Shown: positions 57,155 through 64,000 of the stretch, one piece after another
How positions within the stretch are numbered: position 1 is the stretch's first letter
How the letters are laid out: the number at the start of each line of letters is the position of its first letter
From: Globodera rostochiensis
Taxonomy: Eukaryota; Nematoda; Chromadorea; Rhabditida; Heteroderidae
Assembly: GCA_018350325.1 (NCBI GenBank)
Contig: JAEVLN010000024.1
Coordinates: 341,248 to 405,247, forward strand
Length of the DNA: 64,000 bases
Reading direction: 5' to 3'
Notes under the pieces: model-generated
Told to the model about the DNA's origin: nothing
Databases searched by the model: none
Seen by the model: the letters and a program-made list of their open reading frames with translations, nothing else
Program-made: the position numbers and the translations under genes

Positions 57155-57936
57155 ATGCAACTCGAGCGACTGACGAGAGAGCTCAATAATGCAGGAGAAG
57201 ACATTGAAGGCCCGCCAACATTCCTTATGCTCGAAAAGAAGCGCCTGGTTTTCTGCGCACAATTCTGATGAAAAAAGGCGAGGATCCGACACACTGGACC
57301 ACAACTAAACTCCGTGACGTCCTGAACGATGCCGTTCGAAGGGAGTCTCAAATTCAAGAAGTACCGGCACAACAATCAATAGCGCAGCCCAGGGAACGCA
57401 CATTCATCCAATCGGCAGTTGAACACGTTCAGAAACGTCTCAACCTCAAGCCCCGCCCGACCAAACCCGGTAAGCCTTTTCCACAACTGGCACGAGCAGT
57501 TTCTCAAGCAGTTCAGCAGCACAACAGACCGCCGTTCAGGCCTACTGAATCAAATCAGCAGCAACAAATCAGAGGGTTCAATCAATCAAAACTGCCCTCA
57601 CCTTGCGCATTCTGTGGCAATGGCCACTGGAACGAAGAATGCAACAAGTTCAGCACGTTTGAGCAACGAAACGCCGTAATCAGAGAGAAACGGCTATGCT
57701 TTAAATGCCTACGGACCAATCACCGATCAAGCGACTGTCCACGCCCAAGGAAATGTTTCCGATGTGGGCAGTTCCACCCAACCGCACTCTGCCGCAGTGG
57801 CAGCAATGGATCAACTCAGATGACAGCAGCAGTCATTGATCCAACTCACTCAAGCGTGAACACTGCAGTTCCCCAAGTCGATCAACCAGTTCAGCCAGTA
57901 GACGCATTTACGAAGTGCTTTGAGGGGGCCAATTGA
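57155..57936 (+). pseudogene. BEL/Pao LTR-retrotransposon gag fragment
   Basis: ATG 57155 opens MQLERLTRELNNAGEDIEGP, the typical BEL/Pao Gag region (LE-x-L-x-R-x-L...GED). The frame stops at 57267, and the next frame continues from within APGFLRTILMKKGEDP to 57936. This indicates a frameshift around 57225-57240. The downstream frame has the conserved TTTKLRDVL and three Cys/His knuckle-like groups (CAFCGNGHWNEEC, CFKCLRTNHRSSDC, CFRCGQFHPTALC), which are characteristic of BEL/Pao Gag. No protease, reverse transcriptase or LTRs are visible nearby, so it is a truncated remnant. Confidence 0.85.
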
Positions 57937-60900
57937 CCGTTATTTTAAATTATTAAAGACATTCCAAATAAATAATGAAAACTAATTTGGCCAGTGGGCA
58001 CTAAACCATATTTTGAAAGTCATAATCAAACATTCAGAAGCTCTTTATTTGGTGAACTTTGATCAAGCGAAAGTTATTTTGTAAGCGATTTGTCTTTTTC
58101 TCAAAAAACTAAATTAAATTGCCGATTTAAATATGATCAGTGACAACTATTGATGCACTTAACATTTTTTGATAATTCCAATCGAGAAAAATCAGAGCCG
58201 AACAGTTTTTAGTGATTCTGATGATCAAGTTGTTACGCTTTTTAGGCTATTTTTTAAATTTAATTCGGCAATTAACATACACATTTTCGATGATGACTGA
58301 TTGTGGTTGTGGGCATAAAATCGTGCAATTAACAGAACGGGGATGAATAGAGCCGCAAATTCTATGTAACCCCCCCCCCCCCGTCGGTACAAAAACGATT
58401 GTTCTCTTTTCAAAAGTTTTTCATTATAACTTCTTTCACATCTAACCAAAACAAACATTTTCGATATCATTCGGAAGCTTACAACTAGAAGAAGCTTTCA
58501 AAAGCAAAAGCTAAGCGATTGGCCTAATTTCAAAAAGTTACAGCCAGAAATGTTTTTTTGCCAAAATTGGCCATAGTAACTTTTTTGAGATTGTGCAAAT
58601 CGCTTAACTTTTGTTTTTGAAAAGTTTTGCTTATTGTTTCGAATCATATCGAACATGTTTGATTTGGTTAGATTTGAAAGAAGTTATAACAAAAATCGGG
58701 GGTGAACGAATCGTCCCCCCCCCCCCCCTCGCCCGCCGTCCCCCCCTTCTCCGCCGCGGTCGCGTCCATTTGGATCAGCGAACAAAAGTATAGAATGGGG
58801 AGAGAGGAAAAAGATAGAGAGAGAGGAAAATGTCTGCTTCTCTATTTCCCACTCTTTTCTCTTCTTTCTCTGATGCGATGTCTGCGCATTCCACGCCGCC
58901 ACTATAAAATGTGATGCTGGGCGTCATTTTAGTTGCCGTTCGCCATGTATTCGTTCATTATTCGTCCTGTTTTTTGGTGCACTTGTGAGCGTTGGTCCAT
59001 CCGTTTTTACATTTTTACTCAATTTAGAATTTGTTTTTGATTTAAATATATAAATTTAAAATGCATATTTGATTGTATGTACATATATGTAGGTTATTAT
59101 TTGATTATTATAACATTTGAAACTATTCAAGTAATACGAGAAGTTAGTATTATTTGAATATCTTCACAAAAAATTGGATTTTTAACTAGTAATCTGAAAT
59201 CCTTTTTTTCAAGAAAAATATAAAAACAATAAAAAAAGGAATTTTCAAATTTTATATTAAAATTACATTTCTGACTAAAAATAATTTTTTCTTTCAATTT
59301 GTTGAATATTTACAAAGTTTAGTAGTAAAATTCGATCAATCCTCGTCTTCATATTGATTATTATTTTAATTAAAAAATTGGTGACCATTTTACACCCCTA
59401 AATCTCCAATTTGTTAGCACATATTTTGCCATTTTAGCACATATTTCGGCATTTTTTAGCTCATATTAAATCTTATCCCCATTTATAACTTAATAAATGC
59501 AATTCAAAAAAATTATTTAAAATCAGAATATTTGTTAGTAAGAAATGGAATTCTAATACACAGACATAAATAATGTTTTTATTCGAGTCACCCATGAATG
59601 AAAAACCATTAAAATTAAATACATTATTATTGGCTTATACATAATTCAATTGTTACATGAAAACATTATAAGGAAAAACAGCAACATTATAAAGTATAAA
59701 CATGTTAATCAAAATTAATATTTACTAATTAAGAAATTAAATGAAATTTGACGTTAAATAATGCAGCTAAACTGTCATCTAATTGTGACGAACTGATTAC
59801 TTTTACAGAATGGTAAAAACCATGATACGATGAAGAAGCGGCCTTCATATTAAAAAAATAATATTTAATGAAGAAATTGCTGATGTTAAAAAAATATAAA
59901 TGATTAAAGAAGTGGTTTGATATTTTCTAAAAATGAAAATTATATTGATAAAAAAGTGACAGTAATTAAAAAAAATTATATATTGATGAAGAGCGATGAA
60001 ATGCAATTGGAGACCAAAGTGGACAAAGTCAAAGTCTCGTGCATTTGGTAAAAATATGTAAAAGATAAAAAATGAATTAATTGGATCAAAGTAAAAAAAT
60101 ACACAACTAACAAAATGCAATTGCTGAAAATAAAGTAAACGTAAATAAATGCAAACTCAGTTTACACCTACGTTTATGCTGTTTAATAAGCCATTAATTT
60201 TGATTCTCAAAGTCAAAATTTATTAAACAAATTAAATACGACACAAAAAATCCTTAATGTAAATAAAAAATTATCATTTAAATTTTTTTATTAATTATTT
60301 GGCTATGCCAAAATAACACCATTTAAGATATTGACTCCAATAGTGATTGGATCGTTGGTCATTGAAGACTGAGCTTAGTAAAAGCTAATTTGATCAAATT
60401 AAGAAAAAAACCAAAAATAAAATAATTATTATAACAGAAATACATAAATTTTTTTTTGCATAATTGCACCGAACGAGTATGCAAACTAAATGGCGCGATT
60501 TAAGATAAAATAAATTGTTCATACGGGTGTATATTTACTATATTTTTAATTAAATTAAAGTTTATTAACATTGCAAAAAATATGCTAACACAAAATAACT
60601 ATAAAAATAAAATATAAAACAGGTTGTTAAAGTATTTTTTAAATATTTAAAACATAAAAAGTAGGGTTGTTCACGATCGGTTTTAAACCGGGGGTCCAGG
60701 TTTTGGTTAGGCCGGTTTTGCGACCCCCGGTTTTTGGTTTCGGATTTTTGTCAGACCATAGGGAGGACCCTTTTGATTTACAAATTTGTAATTTTTGACC
60801 AACATAACAATTTACTTAAATTTTAAAATTTTCCCGGCGGTGCCTACTGGCAATCAACTAAAACATCGATTTCCAAAATAGTGGTATTTGCCACTAAATG

Positions 60901-63900
60901 AAGGCATTTTGAGCGCCCTGTTCCTAATTCCTAAAAGCTACAAAGTCACCGTACAGCATGTTACAATTGAACCAACAATTAAGTTATTTGTAAAAATGTA
61001 AAAAAATAGTGCAAAATTGCCGCGATAATAAACTGATCTTTACTTCGTCAAGCACACATCGCGGACGCTTAGAGGAGGGGCATTTAAATCCTTTTTTGCT
61101 CTTTTAATTTTGCACCGCGGGTGCAGATTTTTAGTCCTCACGCCAGGTACAATGCCAAACCAATAAATGCAAGTAGCGCGGCATAACACCACGAAACGCG
61201 GGAGCTTATCCTCGCCTTGAAAGGAAATTAACGCTTTAAAATAAATATTATAAAGTTGTAAATCGATTTTTTCGGTGTTAGACTTAAACGTAACTTTAAG
61301 TTTGTTTACAAAAAAACGGTTAAACTCATTAATGTAATTCATAAAAATAATACATATACCCAAATAAAAATCATAAGAAATTATTATACACAATAATAGT
61401 GAAAATACTTCTATACAATTAGAACCTATAAATTCCAAGATAAAAATTTATCAACATAAATTTGACATCGTTGGAATAAACTTTAAAGTTTTAATTTAAT
61501 TAAATAGTAAATTTATTACACCGTATAAGGTACCTAAAGTTGTTAACCTAAAGCTTCTTGTTTTTTAAGAGCCGTCTCTAAAAAACTTATCAGATTAAAA
61601 AAAAATCAAAAACAAAATAAATTTATTCATACATTAATTAGTCTGAAATAAAAAAATAATAAATAAAAATTAAAACAGTGTATGCAATTTTCTTATGGAA
61701 ACTTCAGCTAAGATACGTGGATTGGTGTATATCCAATTAAAAAGTAGCAATTTAAAAAGTGTGTCGGAAAGCGTACGCGTAACATTTAGTGAAACGACCG
61801 GTTAATCAAAAATTAAAAAAATCAAAGCGTGCCCAAACTGTTGACGGTCAAGCCTTCTTTCCAGTACAGTAAAGAAATTGTAAGTACAAAATTATTAGTA
61901 GATTAATAACTAATTAACCCAATTGTGTTTGTCCTACGTGACACTCACTTCGGATCAATCAAAAAGGGTGTCGGGCTAATCTAAGTAGCCATAAGCTGGC
62001 AAAAGATCGGAAAATATCTTACTTATAACTATAAAAATAAAATAAATAATGATAATAAAACTTATAAAATAATTAAAGTCAGGAGTTTATTTCGACACAT
62101 TCACATTGAAAATAAAATTTTATATCCAAACAACATTTTGTTTGTATTGCATCTTTTGTAAACAGTACCGCATTTCTACGAGTGACATTAGAATGTATGG
62201 AATATTAAACAATAAAAAATGAAGTGTTTTTAATAAATGAATTCGTTATGTTACAAATATTTTACACAATTGAAAATTACAATGCAAATCCAATTGAAAG
62301 TTGATCCCCTTGAAAAACGTTGTAAAAAATAAACAATTATAAAAATATTTTAAAAATAATTTTAATATTAAAAGTCCAATCAAAAAATTAATTACTGTGC
62401 ACTGACCTTTCTCCGCACAACCGCACCCATTCATCATTGGCGTCCATCCCAAAAGGAACCAAAAAATGGTTTTCGGCAAATGGCATTTTCCGGTAACGGT
62501 AAAAACCGGTAATTCTATTACCGGTTTTTTAATGTTTGTTTCCCAAAACGACTGTAACGGCAAACCGGTAAATTTACCGGAGTTCAGATGTTTGCTGAGA
62601 AATCGTCGTTCTTCCTAATGCAGTTTTGCCAGAAAAGAATGCCAGCATGTTTTATATTAAATTGCTTTAACATTATTATTAAAATTAAATTAATTTGTCA
62701 TGAATTTTTAATGGGGACGGCAACTGCCAATTTTAAAAGTTTTTTGGCGGCGCCTCGGCATCCAATAAAATATTATTTAAAAAAACTGATGCTTAAAAAG
62801 AAAGGTGCTTTTATTGAATTTTTTAAGATTGCGCAACCACATATTTTTATCAAATTTTATAGTTAATGTACTTTTTAGACCCCAAAAATCTTGGCGTTGA
62901 TGTACTTTTTTCTGAATTTTGTTGCCATCCTGTAGTAATCGCACTAAAAAAAATATTTTTGTCACTTATGACCAAAAGCGCTGCCGAGAAAAAGGCGCAA
63001 ACAGCGCGTATGCAATTATCGGTAATTGCATCGACAATTCTACAAAAAATATTTTCTCGTAGACGCAGCCGGGCCGGGCCCTCTAAGCGAGCGCAAAACA
63101 CGTTTTTTTAATTTTGTTTTTAGATAATTTTTATCACATAATACTCAAAATGTATTCACAAAAATCATATTTTTAGTTCCATAATAAAATAAAGAACGAA
63201 AGTTAATCCAAAAATTATTTAGATTTTCATGAAAAATATAATAAATTTGGAAGTATAAAAATGACAAATGTTTTGCGTTGACCAACAAAACAAAAACCAC
63301 AAATGTGGCTAGTGTTCCCCTCAGCCCACCGATTCATTCATCGATTTCACTAACCCCCCTCCCCCAACGCAAAACGACGCCATCCCCAACACAACCCAAA
63401 ATCATTTGACCTTCCCTCCCCTCTCAGTTGAATACCTATCTTTATTTCTGGTAATTGAACAAAATTCCACAAAAAGAAAATTTTTTTAAATTTAAATACG
63501 CTATGTTATATAAGGAAAATAATACACGATGCTACCAAATTAGTTCAAACAAATTAAACTGCTAAAATAAAATTTCCTAAATTAAATGAATTTTTCTAAT
63601 GTCATGTAAAACAATTAAATCCGCAGTTAATAATTACATTGCTGATAATTAACGATAAAGTAAAGCAATAATATTAAAAAACAGCAACAGCTGATTCAAA
63701 CATATCATGACTTCTCATCGACTTAATATTAAATTAAAAAAATCCTTGAGAAATCGAATCAAATTTTTAAAGCTGAAAAAAGCTAAATTTACTACTACTA
63801 ACGTAGTATTGCTAACTTTATTAAAAAAGTTTAAAATTACAAAAAAGATTATTTCAACAATAAACGATATCGATTTTAGGACTAACGATTGAATTCGTAC

Positions 63901-64000
63901 ATAGCGATAAAATCTGAGAAATGCAGTGAGTCAGAGATGCCGATAAGTCATTCAATAAATGCAATTATAAATATATATTATGAAACTAATTATTTTAGCA
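57937..64000. other. AT-rich host region without a confident gene
   Basis: C homopolymer runs occur at 58370-58382 and 58716-58730. CCGGTTT patches lie at 60680-60745 and 62490-62585. The open frames (for example 61040-61438 minus and 62866-63111 plus) have no recognisable motif. The 58150-58470 and 58490-58760 stretches share AAAAACGATTGTT..CTTTTCAAAAGTTTT-like text in opposite orientation near C runs, suggesting a repeat with inverted ends. Confidence 0.4.
62501..62529. repeat. Perfect 13-bp inverted repeat AAAAACCGGTAAT
   Basis: AAAAACCGGTAAT, a 3-base loop TCT, then ATTACCGGTTTTT. Further CGGTAA/TTACCGG motifs lie at 62490-62500 and 62560-62580. Confidence 0.9.

Noticed and set aside
1..64000. 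CRISPR arrays, bacterial operons, riboswitches, rRNA genes
   Set aside because: No regular repeat-spacer structure or rRNA-like blocks; introns and TTTCAG acceptors show a eukaryotic nuclear sequence.

Overview
The window reads as a very AT-rich invertebrate nuclear genome, most likely a nematode. Introns are short (48-80 nt) and end in TTTCAG-like acceptors, and the virus-like genes have the architecture of nematode Mavericks. A plant-parasitic tylenchid is possible but not proven. Its main content is one nearly complete Maverick/Polinton element at 5785-28111 (about 22.3 kb). It is bounded by 52-bp terminal inverted repeats (48/52 identical) that begin AGTAGA. The element is clearly richer in G+C than its flanks.

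Element layout, left to right. A block of minus-strand morphogenesis genes comes first: small membrane protein (6369-7028), double-jelly-roll major capsid protein (7083-8469), pX/pVI-like internal capsid protein (8519-9193), adenain-like cysteine protease (9296-9766) and minor capsid/penton protein (9854-11134). Then come RVE integrase with a chromodomain (11193-12498), two conserved Maverick proteins of unknown function (12449-13750 and 13747-14289) and the A32/FtsK-HerA packaging ATPase (14255-15016). The last four genes overlap one another in a chain. A plus-strand island follows with two captured host-type genes: a stand-alone Argonaute-type PAZ-domain protein (15378-16348, one intron) and a TATA-binding protein (16504-17369, one frameshift). 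The rest is minus strand: a multi-exon protein-primed family B DNA polymerase (17502 to about 23100), a RING-H2 protein (23777-24433), and a nine-exon gene with an RPA-like OB fold (24716-27238). The RING reading frame may be the last exon of the OB-fold gene.

The polymerase and integrase replicate and insert the element; capsid, penton, protease and ATPase would build a virion. The PAZ protein, TBP, RING protein and OB-fold protein look like host-interaction or accessory functions: RNA-interference interference, transcription control, ubiquitination and ssDNA binding. These roles are inferences. The PAZ plus TBP island is the most novel-looking part. Two single-base frameshifts (integrase, TBP) suggest this copy is inactive or has assembly errors.

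Outside the element (1-5784 and 28112-64000) the sequence is AT-rich and gene-poor in what can be read. It holds a BEL/Pao gag fragment (57155-57936), two copies of a tRNA-derived SINE-like repeat that carries a GC-rich hairpin, TCGAG-rich satellites, foldbacks, and many old segmental duplications. The duplications include a twice-present short conserved exon-like motif. No confident host gene is called there.
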